A stretch of DNA of 64,000 bases. It comes from Nereocystis luetkeana (Eukaryota; Sar; Phaeophyceae; Laminariales; Laminariaceae). This document shows, piece after piece, positions 43,894-52,165 of this stretch. Below the pieces are notes generated by a model that worked only from the letters and a program-made list of their open reading frames with translations, was not told the DNA's origin and did not search any database. How positions within the stretch are numbered: the stretch's first letter is position 1; each line of letters opens with the position of its first letter. Position numbers and translations under genes: made by a program. Location: the NCBI GenBank assembly GCA_031213475.1, contig JARUPZ010000009.1, positions 10,573,601 to 10,637,600 on the forward strand. Reading direction: 5' to 3'.

Positions 43894-45673
43894 CGTCCGT
43901 CTGTATGTATGTCTTTTTTGTTTGTTTTTTCCCCAGCTACGCCCACATGTACGCAGTCAAGGACCGTCTCATGGGTCGATCGGCGCCTTGGGTCCCGTCC
44001 GGTGCTGGTTCTTCCAGGTAAGGAAGCATAATATGTGCACGGCGTCACTCTTTTTTGTATGCTCTACGTTTGTTTGTTTTATTTTTGTCGCTTCTGTCGT
44101 GTTTGTAGCCTCTGGCGCGGTGCCAGTTCTGTGTTAGTTGTCCCTTTTTGTCAGCTTCCGTCTTGAGCTTGTTTTTTTTTTTGTCATGTCCGTCTTCACC
44201 TGTGTCCCGTTTGGCTTTTTCCGTTGTTTTTTGTCCCGTTTATCTTTTGCCGCCTTTTTTTTCCCGTTTTGTCGTTCCCGTTTTTTTGTCCCGTTTTGCC
44301 GTTTTCCGTCTTTATTGTCCCGGTTTGTCTTTTCCCGTCTTTCTTGTACCGTTTATTTTTTCCCGTCTTTTTTCTCCCGTTTTGTCATGTCCGTTTTTTT
44401 TTGGCTCGTTTTATCATTTTCCGTCTTTTTTGGTCCGGGATGTCATTTTCCGTTTTTTTTTGTCCCGTTTTGTCATTCCCGGTTTTTCTGGTTCCGTTTT
44501 TTTATCATTTTCCGTCTTTTTTGTCCCGGGTTGTCTTTTCCCGTCTTTTTTTTGTCCCGTTCTGTCATTATTGCCGTTTTGTACTTGAATACCAGGTATA
44601 TACATCTTCTGCGTGTTGTGTTTGTTGTTGTTTTTTGCCGTTTTTTTGTTTGCGCTTTAATTCCTGTTTCTCCAGCCGTTCTGTCTTGGTCTGTCCGTTT
44701 TGTTGTTGTTGGAATTGTTTGACGTTAGTAGTGGGGAGGAGAGAGGCATTCCGTGCTTGCTCTAAACAATCTCGAGAGAGAGCGGAGTGCAGTCGATGGA
44801 TGGCCTGTTTCCATTATAATCCTTCCCAACATACATGGAAACCCCTCTTTTTGTGGTGCACAAATAGCGCATGTTTGCTCTGCACTTGGTCTACACAAGA
44901 AATGTCTTTGGTGACATTTTTTGGTCGTACTGCCCCCCCCCCCCCCCCCCCAGTTTTAATGTGCCTAGTACAATGGTAACCACGTCATGAGCGCCCAACT
45001 GTTGGTGTCATATTTGCGATCGGAACGGTGCTCCTTCTCGAAAGGGATGGGTGGTCAATGCTCAAATGACTGAGGCAAGCGAAGCTTGAGTGCCCTCCTG
45101 GGAAGGTCTATGGTCACACATACGACAACGCCCATGCATGGCATCGAGTAACCCCCCCCCCCCCCGTTCGAAAAGTACCTGCATTCGGAGTAGGAACGGT
45201 ACTCCGTCTCGAAAGGGATGCGTAGGTAATGGCCAAATGACTATTACGGGGGACCATAGTTAACAGGACCAAATATTCTTAGTAAAAATGGCTAAATATG
45301 TAGGTTTTTATGTAAAACATAGGTCCTATTAACTATGGTTCCCCGTAATAGGGCAAGCAACACATGCGTCTATGGTTATACGACTACGGCCATGCATGAG
45401 ATCGAGTACATCTCTCCTATCGAGTACACCCCCCCCCCCCCCCCCCCCCCCCCCCACCGCTACGGCCATGCATGGTACTGAGTACCCCCCCCCCCCCCCC
45501 CCTCCATGATACACCTAAGGTCTGCAACAAATGAGCTCGTACACGCCCACCCCTTTGTTTTGCCTGTGGTGTGGTCTCAGGGCGTCCTCTGTGACATACA
45601 AGTCGTCAATGCGATTGTTGATTGGGTGGAACCTCCTCATCACGGCGCTTATCATCGGAGGTTCGGCATGGAG
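27469..45673 (+). CDS. cellulose-synthase-like processive glycosyltransferase (GT2), nine exons, 3' incomplete
   Basis: Join of 27469-30294, 31183-31342, 35912-36163, 36869-37134, 39491-39640, 41344-41538, 43325-43500, 43937-44017 and 45581-45673. All junctions keep one reading frame and total 4199 nt, about 1399 residues. Visible GT2 hallmarks in order are VFLPICKEP and VLDDG (Asp near residue 1062), ILDADFCP (DxD near 1111), SEDMYTG (near 1205) and QQYRW (1241-1245). These bind the UDP-sugar and metal, supply the general base, and hold the acceptor glucan in CesA/BcsA-type enzymes. Membrane segments lie before the core (exon 2) and after it (exons 6, 7, 9). The family makes beta-linked polysaccharide at the plasma membrane from cytosolic UDP-sugars; cellulose is the likely product but another beta-glucan or mannan cannot be excluded. 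The first ~940 residues are low-complexity and unusual. No stop codon or final exon was found after 45673. Confidence 0.88.
30295..31182 (+). other. synthase intron 1
   Basis: Contains one family A MITE (30597-30700) and, near its 3' end, C-rich homopolymer tracts (30898-30930, 31021-31110) that appear to act as the pyrimidine tract. No other coding sequence seen. Confidence 0.6.
30597..30700 (-). mobile_element. family A MITE (intron 1)
   Basis: TTACCGGGGGCC to TGCTCCCCGTAA; TA on both sides. Confidence 0.9.
31183..31342 (+). CDS. exon 2: N-terminal transmembrane pair
   Basis: Begins after the acceptor CAG at 31180-31182 and ends before GTGAGC at 31343. It encodes HETDRVGLICFALVSFF and then two hydrophobic stretches ending in VIVYMACHC, the membrane segments that precede the cytosolic GT2 domain in this superfamily. 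It is 160 nt long and leaves one base, which completes a Tyr codon with exon 3. A 130-bp C-rich tract with long C runs lies just upstream. Confidence 0.85.
31440..31720. repeat. (GGT/GTT)n tract in intron 2
   Basis: About 280 bp of GGT/GTT/GTC triplets, 60 bp after the exon 2 donor; open in several frames on both strands. Confidence 0.9.
31741..31985 (+). repeat. dispersed repeat D, copy 2 (intron 2)
   Basis: Same order of words as copy 1, diverged. No TIRs or tail recognised. Confidence 0.65.
32296..32403 (-). mobile_element. family A MITE (intron 2)
   Basis: TGCACGGGGGACC start, GGTCCCCCGGTTAA end. Confidence 0.85.
32594..32704 (+). mobile_element. diverged family A MITE (intron 2)
   Basis: Recognisable arms (GGGCCGTAGTGAATAGG and the matching CTATTTGCTATGG) with several changes. 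Confidence 0.7.
33366..33480 (-). mobile_element. family A MITE (intron 2), 10-bp internal insert
   Basis: Standard ends; CACTTCGGAG is inserted in the centre near 33423-33432. Confidence 0.9.
33706..33811 (-). mobile_element. family A MITE (intron 2)
   Basis: Left end CTGCGGGGGGCAAT, right end GGTCCCCCGTAA. Confidence 0.85.
34692..34788 (+). mobile_element. family A MITE lacking its left end (intron 2)
   Basis: Begins near GGTAATAGGACCTATGG; right end GGTCCCCCGTAA intact. Confidence 0.8.
34960..35365 (+). mobile_element. family C LINE ends, three tail modules (intron 2)
   Basis: Three successive modules ending in C runs at about 35070-35078, 35235 and 35348-35364, each with the ACGACTACGGCCA and GAGATCGAG words. 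Confidence 0.8.
35648..35761 (+). mobile_element. family A MITE with a TACCAGGTA insert (intron 2)
   Basis: GAATACCAGGTAGGAC at 35666-35681 stands where other copies read AATAGGAC. Confidence 0.85.
35912..36163 (+). CDS. exon 3: start of GT2 catalytic domain (first Asp motif)
   Basis: Acceptor CGCAG at 35907-35911, donor GTGAGT at 36164. It encodes WGEDFCPD, then VDVFLPICKEP, the usual GT2 start strand, and VYVLDDGASDEV with the UDP-binding DD at 36109-36114. The length is 252 nt and the phase matches both neighbours. A degenerate copy of the acceptor and first codons lies upstream at 35777-35800. A very long G run follows the donor at about 36217-36248. Confidence 0.9.
36574..36679 (+). mobile_element. 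family A MITE (intron 3)
   Basis: TTACGGGGGTGCC to GGTTCCCCGTAA; TA on both sides. Confidence 0.9.
36778..36858. repeat. (CCCGA)n microsatellite before exon 4
   Basis: About 16 pentanucleotide units with GGCCC variants, ending 10 bp before the exon 4 acceptor. Confidence 0.9.
36869..37134 (+). CDS. exon 4: GT2 DxD motif
   Basis: Acceptor CGTAG at 36864-36868, donor GTGAAG at 37135. It encodes KKAGNLRYAFA, then AIAILDADFCPRADFL with the metal-binding DxD, then LQTPQFFRFK and QEFFYRMVQ, all typical of the CesA/Csl core. The intron end before it consists of a CCCGA pentanucleotide repeat (36778-36858). Confidence 0.92.
38290..38394 (+). mobile_element. family A MITE with a double TACCAGGTA insert (intron 4)
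   Basis: Eroded ends. CTACCAGGTACCAGGTATAT at 38321-38340 replaces CTATAT of other copies. Confidence 0.78.
38722..38822 (-). mobile_element. diverged family A2 copy (intron 4)
   Basis: GGCAGGACCAAATACGCT and GGGTCCTGATTTATTTGG match the A2 variant of the intron 6 array. Confidence 0.65.
39413..39490 (+). repeat. 3x 25-bp repeat ending at the exon 5 acceptor
   Basis: CTCTGAACGACGATTTTCAA is repeated three times; the last unit ends in GGACAG, the splice acceptor. Confidence 0.9.
39491..39640 (+). CDS. exon 5: GT2 catalytic-base motif (SED)
   Basis: Acceptor GACAG at 39486-39490, donor GTGAGC at 39641, exactly 50 codons in phase 0. It encodes VCVGSCGLYRRQAL, a substrate-loop region, and AHSEDMYTGYKM, the TED-like motif whose Asp is the general base. 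The acceptor lies at the end of a 25-bp sequence repeated three times. Confidence 0.92.
39694..39798 (+). mobile_element. family A MITE (intron 5)
   Basis: TTACGGGGGACC to GGCCCCCCGTAA; TA on both sides. Confidence 0.92.
40035..40110 (+). mobile_element. family C LINE tail (intron 5)
   Basis: GGTCTATGGACATACGACTA to TCGAGTACACCCCTCCCCCCC. Confidence 0.75.
40207..41015 (+). repeat. ~400-bp tandem duplication of a long family C segment (intron 5)
   Basis: GTCGAGTTAGATCATTT at about 40217 and 40612 opens two units that share GATCGTATCACGTAGTGT, CCATTGCTGTCTCTGGAA, GAAATTAAATC and TAGGATGCAG, each ending in a C run (40566-40583; 41003-41014). Confidence 0.8.
41090..41320 (+). mobile_element. 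family C tail and C-rich DNA before exon 6
   Basis: ACACGTGCTCCATCCCG, GATTCGAGGGTCTACGGG and CATGCACGACAGG match the tail module; C runs follow up to the exon 6 acceptor. Confidence 0.6.
41344..41538 (+). CDS. exon 6: QxxRW motif and interfacial helix
   Basis: Acceptor TTATAG at 41338-41343, donor GTGCGT at 41539, 65 codons in phase 0. It encodes ACPDDAQTFFMQQYRW, the QxxRW motif that binds the terminal disaccharide of the growing chain, then CMGSATLV and the start of a membrane helix (LCFLNGMLYYVATAL). The donor runs directly into a GTGC microsatellite. The acceptor follows several hundred bases of C-rich DNA. Confidence 0.92.
41700..42463 (-). repeat. tandem array derived from a family A-like MITE (A2)
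   Basis: Five to six head-to-tail units. Full units begin GACTTTTACGGGGCACC-like at 41897, 42093, 42222 and 42359; spacings of 129 and 137 bp fit one unit each and 196 bp fits one and a half. Each unit is a MITE-like core (CATAGTAATCAGGACC ... GGTCCTGATTACTATGG) plus a ~25-bp linker (GATTATGGTTGGCTTTT). The linker is shared between units, so the array arose by tandem amplification, not repeated insertion. Confidence 0.85.
42778..43172 (+). mobile_element. family C LINE ends (intron 6)
   Basis: Two modules: CAAGTCCGCTGCACAAGCGG to GGGCACCCCC (43017), then GTCTCGATAGGGATGCGTGG to CGAGTACCGCCCCC and a ~30-nt C run. Confidence 0.82.
43325..43500 (+). CDS. exon 7: C-terminal transmembrane segments
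   Basis: Acceptor CACAG at 43320-43324, donor GTGAGA at 43501. It encodes LVFLAPVPILLLVW, a short loop and ALPSIVFAAVFMPFW, two membrane helices, followed by a cytosolic loop with HRVKVLQ. It leaves two bases; with exon 8 they make a Cys codon. A degenerate duplicate of its last ~30 bp with its donor lies in the next intron (43648-43708). Confidence 0.88.
43501..43936 (+). other. synthase intron 7
   Basis: Contains a duplicated copy of the exon 7 end with a usable-looking donor (to 43700) and a CTGT microsatellite (43844-43905). Confidence 0.7.
43844..43905. repeat. (CTGT)n microsatellite (intron 7)
   Basis: About 14 units just before exon 8. Confidence 0.9.
43937..44017 (+). CDS. exon 8: cytosolic loop YAHMYAVKDRL
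   Basis: Acceptor CCCCAG ending at 43936, donor GTAAGG at 44018. It encodes YAHMYAVKDRLMGRSAPWVPSG, matching the conserved loop (KDR..., WVPTG) between late membrane helices in CesA/chitin-synthase-like GT2 proteins. It is 81 nt long, with one base at its start completing the split Cys codon and two left over for exon 9. Confidence 0.85.
44205..44580 (+). repeat. ~30-bp T-rich minisatellite (intron 8)
   Basis: TTTTTTGTCCCGTTTTGTC and TTTTCCGTC alternate a dozen times, keeping all plus-strand frames open. Confidence 0.75.
44975..45505 (+). mobile_element. family C LINE ends (intron 8), one split by a MITE
   Basis: Four tail modules ending in C runs, the last at 45485-45502, 80 bp before exon 9. 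The MITE 45244-45348 interrupts one. Confidence 0.8.
45244..45348 (-). mobile_element. family A MITE in a LINE end (intron 8)
   Basis: Splits AAATGACTA/GGGCAAGCAAC; the empty site AAATGACTAAGGCAAGC is at 27244. Clean TA duplication. Confidence 0.94.
45581..45673 (+). CDS. exon 9: further transmembrane segment
   Basis: Acceptor TCTCAG at 45575-45580, donor GTGGGT at 45674. In the phase required by exon 8 it encodes a short polar start and then MRLLIGWNLLITALIIGG, a clear membrane helix where one is expected. Poly(C)-tailed LINE ends lie immediately upstream (to about 45502). The exon leaves two bases, so at least one more exon must follow; I could not identify it. Confidence 0.72.
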
Positions 45674-45709
45674 GTGGGTAAAGAGACGTGTTCCGCAAAT
45701 CGTATGATA

Positions 45710-45775
45710 CGATATGATGTGATATGATGTGATATGATATGATATGATATGATATGATATGGCATGATGAAGTAT
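45710..45775. repeat. (GATAT/ATGAT)n tract after exon 9
   Basis: ATGATATGAT-type repeats begin 37 bp after the exon 9 donor. Confidence 0.85.
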
Positions 45776-46345
45776 GATCAGGATACGATATTTTGTGATA
45801 CCGCATGGTTTTGTATGGTACGACTGTGATGGCATGTGCTGCTGTGATGCGATGGGGAAGGGAAATACTTGGTACGATATGGCGCAATATTATGTAGCAC
45901 AAAGTCTACCACCAGGTATGATGTTTTACGGTGTGATGTTAGTTTACGGTGTATGGTATGACGTCACACGACATGATGATGTTGTACGTAATTTGTCATT
46001 TGATGCATAAGGTGTCTATGATATGCTGCGATAATAGATTGTAGTATGTGATGTAACCGTGATAGCATATTATGAAACGATATATACACGTGGTGTGATA
46101 CTCTCTGATACGGTAGGCTGGAGCACAACTCTATTTTGTAGCCCGGCTCAAGTTGTTACACGAAGAAAAGACAAAAAAAAAAACTATCCTAATGGACCTT
46201 ACCCCCTCCCTTCCTCTTCCCGGCGAAATTTCCCGCGAAAATTTCTTGCCTGATGTTATGTTTCCTCAGGATGACGGAGTTTCCCTGGTACCACTTCCTC
46301 CCGGCCGTAACTCTTGCGGCCGGCAGTTTCATCCTGAGCATGAGC

Positions 46346-46620
46346 ACGCTCTTTCACTGACCAATCAGATGGAGCGCCCCCTTCCATCGACCAATCAAAA
46401 GCAACAGGCTGTTCCACTGACCAATATGATGAGCGGAGCACCCTCTCCCGCTGGCCAATCATGTCGAGCGCCATTTTCCACGGACCGATCAGATGGAGCA
46501 TACCCTTCCCCTGACCGATGAGGTGGCGCGCCCTCTTCCACCGACTAATCAGGTCGAGCACCCTTTTTCCTATGGCCAATGGGACTGGACAGTATCTTCC
46601 ACCGACCAACAGGATCGACG
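46346..46620 (+). repeat. ~32-bp minisatellite containing CCAAT
   Basis: About nine units of the form TTCCACTGACCAATCAGATG plus a GGAGCGCCC part, at roughly 46356, 46387, 46417, 46450, 46482, 46512, 46543 and 46574. Confidence 0.8.
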
Positions 46621-47196
46621 GACGGAGAGACGCTCGATCGTTTGTATTCCAAAGCGCCTGGTACCAGATTTCATAACTAGATTTTTCATGCGTTATCAGG
46701 TACCAGGTATTTATTTTGCCGAACTTCCTTTCACGAAGTTTTTCATCGCAAATGTCATTTGCAATTTATTTAGAAAAAGTGCAGTTTTTTTTTTTTTTTT
46801 TGCAATTTAGGTAAATCGCAAAACTCAGTGCAATTTTTGTTTTTGCTTCCGATTGGTTCGGACGCTTTTCATTTGCGCTTGGCATTTTGCGAATATCAGT
46901 TTACAAGAATGTTTCGTCGCCAAATTTGATTTGCGATGTTTCGTTGCATTTTTTCGTTTCAGCTTTCATTTAAGAGTATATCTATAGTACGTACCTACCA
47001 GGTATCATATTTCATTGCATTTTTTTTTTCTTCATTATTGCAGGTCTTCACTTCAAATTTCATCCCCCCCCCCCCCCCCCCCCCCGAAAGAACGGCTGTG
47101 TTTCTACTATGTGTTCTATTATACTATCTAGTGTACTGCAATGAAAATACGTTTAGGTGCGTTGGGTAGGATAACGCCTCCGGTAGAGGAGAGGGA

Positions 47197-47227
<31 letters not shown>

Positions 47228-47229
47228 TA

Positions 47230-47310
47230 CCCCGTTTACCGCTGCGGAATATTTTCCACATTTAATCCCGAGTAGTTTGTCCGCCAAAGCGTGGGTGCAG
47301 TCCAGAAGGG
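47230..47310. mobile_element. degraded family B hairpin
   Basis: GTAGTTTGTCCGCCAAAGCG and GTGCAGTCCAGAAGGG match the right arm; left arm eroded. Confidence 0.5.
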
Positions 47311-47414
47311 ATTATCAGCAGCGGCAGCAAATGTACTACGGGTCCAAGGGGAGACAAGCCTTGAGCTCATGATCCCCGCGCGTCCCGACTCGCAAAATGT
47401 GCTATTGTAGTGGG

Positions 47415-47770
47415 ACGGACCGGCCATTCCGCGCCGTGTCTCGAGGCCTTTCTTTTGGCCTCCGTATTTCAGTTGGTCGTCTCGATTTCCTTCGTGATGG
47501 CATCGCGGAGATGCCAAGGAGTCGGTCATTTAGGCCCCGTCTTGAGGCCGTTTGTTGGCCTTCGTGGTGTAGTTTGAAATGTCATGATTGCCTCGTGCTG
47601 GCAACGCACATGTGCCGAGGAGCCGGCCGTTCAGGCCGTGTGTTACGGCCTTTTTGTCCGGCCTTCGTATCCTATTGTCATGGCCACAGTTTGCTTTTTT
47701 GTGCCCGAGTAAAATATGCCGTGAAAAGACCGGGGTCGTTAAGGCCTTCCGTTTGGCCTCTTACCTGTTC
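47415..47770 (+). repeat. ~105-bp tandem repeat
   Basis: GGCCNNGTCTTGAGGCC ... TTGGCCTTCGTA recurs near 47425, 47530, 47630 and 47733, which keeps a 200-codon frame open by chance. Confidence 0.7.
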
Positions 47771-48038
47771 TACGCTTTCAGTCGAAGCTCGCATTTCTCG
47801 CCGGGTGAGCGACTGGAAAAGTTGTGTGTGTCTATGTATTTTCCCCCCGGTATGTTTTGGAAAGAATAAAAAAAATATACGCCCGACAGAAGCATGGAGC
47901 GGCGACGGGCGCTTCGGACGAATGTGGCCTGGTCTACGTCTGCCGTGCCGTGAGCTAAATAAAGCCAAGGCTGAGCCGGGACATGTCGAAACACCGCTAC
48001 CCTTGCGCCTACCCCTTGTTTGCTCCACCTTTAAGTAA

Positions 48039-48127
48039 CCCTTTTAGGACCGCAGCCCCGTTTGGGGGGCAAACTACTTGGACTTTGAGTGGATTGCCCC
48101 GGAAACGGGACTGCAGTCCTAAAAGGG
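48039..48127. mobile_element. family B hairpin MITE
   Basis: CCCTTTTAGGACCGCAGCCC ... GGGACTGCAGTCCTAAAAGGG. Confidence 0.88.
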
Positions 48128-48537
48128 CCAAGAACGACGCTTTTATTTGGGGGGGGGGGGGGGGGGCGGGGGAGAGGTACTACGGGGGAGTCTTTGGGTT
48201 TTGCGTTTTTTTTTTTTTTTTCGTTTGGTGGGCATTTTGTGCCGACACCGTGACAAACTCTTCGTCTCTGAACAGAGTTCTGCATCGTGCTTGACAGGTG
48301 TTGCTGCCTTTTTGAACAGAGTCTGGGCATCGTCCTTGAAATTGGTTGCTGCATTTTGAATGAAGTCTACGCCTTTGGTCGTAGTGACGGGGATATTGTG
48401 TTTGGTGTTGTGTCGATAATTCAGGGTTTCGTTTCAGGGAGGGCGTTTTTTTCTGTTCGTTTTGTGTGTGTTTGGGTCTGGGGGTAATTCCGTACGTTTG
48501 ATGATGGGAAGGGAGCTCCTTGTGTTTTGGCAAGGTT

Positions 48538-48660
48538 ATGATGATGAGGGTGGTGGTGGTGGTGGTGGTGGTGGTGGTGATGATGATGATGATGATGATG
48601 GTGATGATGATGGTGATGATGATGGCGATGATGATGGTGATGATGATGATGGTGCTACTC
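48538..48660. repeat. (GGT)n/(GAT)n tract
   Basis: GGT units then GAT units with GGC variants. Confidence 0.9.
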
Positions 48661-48954
48661 ATGGTGGGGATTTTTTGAGGATGCTCACGATGCTGATTTG
48701 GTGATTTTGCTTGTGATTCTGATTTGGTGATGATTGATGCTCATGATGGTCATGACAGTTTTGGCGGTGATGATGCCGATGGTGATATGGTAATTGACGA
48801 TGCTGGCGATGCTGCTGCTGCTGCTTTTGCTGCTGACGAGTGACGACTGCAGATGGTGCTCGTCGCGATGATGCCGATGATGGCGATGTTCATGTATTCC
48901 CGTCTTATCGACGAGGCGTTGGCTAGATGCTCACAGCAGCGGGCGGATGCATCC

Positions 48955-49080
48955 ATTTATCGAAAGGATGTATTCTCCCCCTTTCTCGAAAGGATGTGTT
49001 TTTTTTTTTCTCTCGAAAGGATCTTCTCTCTTTCGCGAAAAGATTCTTTCTCTTTCACGAAAGGGCCCGTTTCTCCTTGC
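48955..49080 (+). repeat. ~30-bp tandem repeat
   Basis: CTCGAAAGGAT(G/C)T and TTCTCTTTCNCGAAAGG alternate about five times. Confidence 0.65.
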
Positions 49081-51279
49081 CCAACGGATCCTTGCAAGGC
49101 CGAGAAGATTCCACACGAGCATTATTGTTTTCCACTCGGGAATCGAGTAGGGCCCTTGAACGGCCTCCTCGCGAAAAACGTTTTGATGCTTTGTTTACTC
49201 TGTAGCAGGGGTACATGCGTACTCACGGAGTACACCCGGGTACACAGCCGACTGCCACCGAAACCGCCAGGTTTAGCGTCGGGAACGCCCCAGAATATTT
49301 ACCCTGCCATTTTTTGACAATACCCTTGAAAACTTTTGTTTCGTTTTGTTTTGTTTTGTTTTGTTCTTTGGTGCGTGTTTTGTTTCGACGAGCGCGCATT
49401 TTTTTTTTTTTGTTCTCTTTTCCACGCGTTTTCCTCTCTATTCTGCCGTTCAAAACGAGTGGTTGTGTGCAGTATTTCTCGGGTGAGGGTGTCGGTGGTT
49501 AGAGCGACAGAGGGAGGGCTTTTACTTTTGTGCCCCATCCGGCAGCGCCTTTCTTCGCTTGGGAATGAAGGAAGGATTTTGTGTGTTTTATTCATCGACC
49601 CCCGCCCCCCCCCCCCCCCCCTCCCCCTCCCCCCCCTGCCTTATACCCCCCCCCCCATCTCCCAGCCTAAATATATCCAGGAAAGCAGCCTTTGGTCTGT
49701 TCTTCCCCTCTAACTTATTTACGCGGGATGTGCTGCGTACATACATAGGTCCGCGCCATTTGCTTTGTAAGCTTTATTGCGACCAGCAAATTGTTCGGGT
49801 GTTTTCTTATTTTTCGTTGTATTTCGGGGGTTCTTGCCAGCATCTATTTCTAATAACAGCAGGCGAACTTTGTCCGGGTTTCCTATGCTTTGTGTTTCGG
49901 GTCCGCGCCCGTCAGCCTATTGCCGCGACGAGCTGGCTGTGTTCAGGGTCCTTGCTTTCTGTATTTCTGGTGTTTTCTTGCTATAGCTTAGTTGCAGCGA
50001 CAAGCTGTTCATTTTTTTTTTTGTCTTCTGTATTTTGGTTCCGTGCCCCGACTGCTTGTTGCTGCGACGACGAGCTGTGTTCTGCTGGTAGTTTCTTTTT
50101 TGTGTGTGTTTTGGTCGTTCTTGCCCACTTGTTTTTTGCAAAGGAGAATGAGGGCTTCGGGTTCCTACTTTTCGCCTCGGTTTCTGGGGTTTCCATCTGT
50201 TCCGACTTTTTGGGGTTTCGTCGTGTAAGCTGGGGTTTTTGAGCGTTTCGGGGTGCTTGCCTCAAACTCAGTAGTGGATTTGACTCTAAATGATGGTCAT
50301 GTTTTTGATTCCTGGGTACTGCGTGTTAAGATCCCGTCGGTATTCTGCGCCAGTATTGTTTGGCCAGAATGTGGTTCCATCAAAATCACACCTGTGCTTC
50401 CCGTGCATACACGGTCGCAAGGTCGTACGCGCGTCTCCGCAGCAGCTATAGCCATATTTGATCGTATGGACTATACCCATATCTGGTCGTGTGGACAGCG
50501 CAGTATTTGCTGCAGCTTTATATAAATATGCATATACTTCGTGTGCACGAAGTATTTTTCATGCGTAGCCTACACGTAAGACAGGAGATTGAATCTTTGG
50601 ATGGATTGATGGATTGATTGATTGATTGATTGGTGTTCTAGTGGTGTTATGTTGTGCGAGAGGGCTTTGCTTTCCCGTTCGCGCGTCTCTTCTATTTTTC
50701 TGTTTTTTTTTAAATGAAGACGAAGATCGCGTTTTTTTCTTGTTAGATTTTTCTCAGATTTTTTCCATGAAAATACCCGATAAATGTGGTCCGAATTTGT
50801 TTCAATAGAAGAGTGAGTTGAGTGAGTTGAGTGAGTGAGTGACTGCGTGTGTGTGGGAGTTTCAGCTCGGTTTGGTCGCGACGGGGAAAGAGTATTCTGT
50901 GACCTGCTTCGTTTTGCGGAAACATTATATAAGGACGGTTGGAGTATGCGCTGTTATACCTATACCTCGCTTATATCGCCGTTTTTTGGAGTGAATGGTA
51001 TTTTCTCTCGCTGTTGAAAACAAAAAAACGATATCGTCCAGCCCGCGTGCACCAAATAGGCGACGGCTACGTGTGACGAAGGAAAAAGTCGGGTGGTCAA
51101 GACGGTACATGCAAGCCACGGCCAACCATTTTGTCGGTGCGTGGATCTTCCCTCGCCCATCAAAACCCCTGTGATATGATTGTCACCGCATACATTCCTT
51201 GCCTTGCCTGAGAAGGAGGGAGGGAGTAATGAGATAAAGAGAAGGCGAGCCACGCCAAGGGTCCGATAGGAGAGAGGTA

Positions 51280-51580
51280 CATATTTTCTTGCATGTCCGT
51301 AGTCTGACGGCCGTGATAGACCCTCGGATCGCTACGTACAATGCCGGGACGGAGCAAGCTGGTCGGGGTTGGAGGGAGTTCCTGATTCACTGGCGGAGTT
51401 TGGCAGCTATAGCTGATGAGGAATATGGTTTTGTATGGGAGTGGGGGGGCGGCGGGAGGAGGGAGGGTACTCATGTCATGCAGGGCCGTAGTTGCTATGA
51501 CGGTATATAGTCCCTCGCATCCCTACATTGCCGGCACGGAGCACGTCGGGTTTTCACGGAGCAGGCAGGTGGGGGGTATA
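51280..51580 (-). mobile_element. family C LINE ends, minus strand
   Basis: Complement of CCGACGTGCTCCGTGCCGGC and ATGTAGGGATGCGAGGG is visible at 51500-51560, with a G-rich run at 51444-51452. Confidence 0.7.
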
Positions 51581-52094
51581 AACGTTTGGATTTTGGGCCT
51601 GCAATGGTTTCGACTGACCGCTGACGGGGGGCTTCGCAGTCCAGGAAAAACTGCACCCGGGTATATTTGCGACTCCGTTTTGCGTTTTTTTGTTTTGTCA
51701 TTTTTATTTTTGTTCGTTATAGATATACCAGGTATATGCCTCGTATAGTAAGCGCTCCATGAGATTTGTTCTCATTGGGTGTGTTGCCTGCGCGTACAAT
51801 TTTCGTTTTTTTACACTCCGGTTACTTCGGGTGAGGTATTTTCGAGCTACCCCCCTGCAAACCGTACAGTAGCATGACTCTAATGAGATAATAACGGTCA
51901 AAACCTATACGCTTGCTGGCATCGGTGCAGTGCGTGCACACGCACGCGCGATAAATCGACCGAGTGGCGCCACTTGTGAGGATCTACCGAAGATCTTTCA
52001 CGGCATACACGTCCCTGATGATGTCTACATACCTGGTACCTGGTACCAGTACTTCGTATATACGTCGTATTTTATCGAATAATACAAAACAACA

Positions 52095-52165
52095 GCTGCG
52101 AGGTCGAGGATTTCGTCGAAACTCATCTTTGCAAGCTGTGTGTGTGATGCTTCAATCTCGCGTAC
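52095..52165 (+). repeat. dispersed repeat E, copy 2
   Basis: AGCTGCGAGGTCGAGGATTT followed by GCAAGCTGTGTGTGTGAT; no TACCAGGTA between. Confidence 0.6.

Larger units (their letters stand above)
44018..45580 (+). other. synthase intron 8
   Basis: Contains a T-rich ~30-bp minisatellite (44205-44580), poly(C)-tailed LINE ends and a family A MITE (45244-45348) inserted within one of them. Confidence 0.6.

Noticed and set aside
44138-44979. Phe/Leu/Cys-rich frames up to 251 codons resembling membrane proteins
   Set aside because: A T-rich minisatellite keeps all frames open; lies inside intron 8.
46346-46620. regularly spaced repeats considered as a CRISPR array
   Set aside because: Units are contiguous and degenerate with no unique spacers, and the context is eukaryotic.
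47397-48038. 213-codon open frame
   Set aside because: Spans a ~105-bp tandem repeat and a family B boundary; no motif.
48853-48960. hydrophobic start MVLVAMMPMMAMFMY considered as the next synthase exon
   Set aside because: After the acceptor-like CAG the phase needed by exon 9 hits a stop within six codons, and the sequence continues a GAT repeat.
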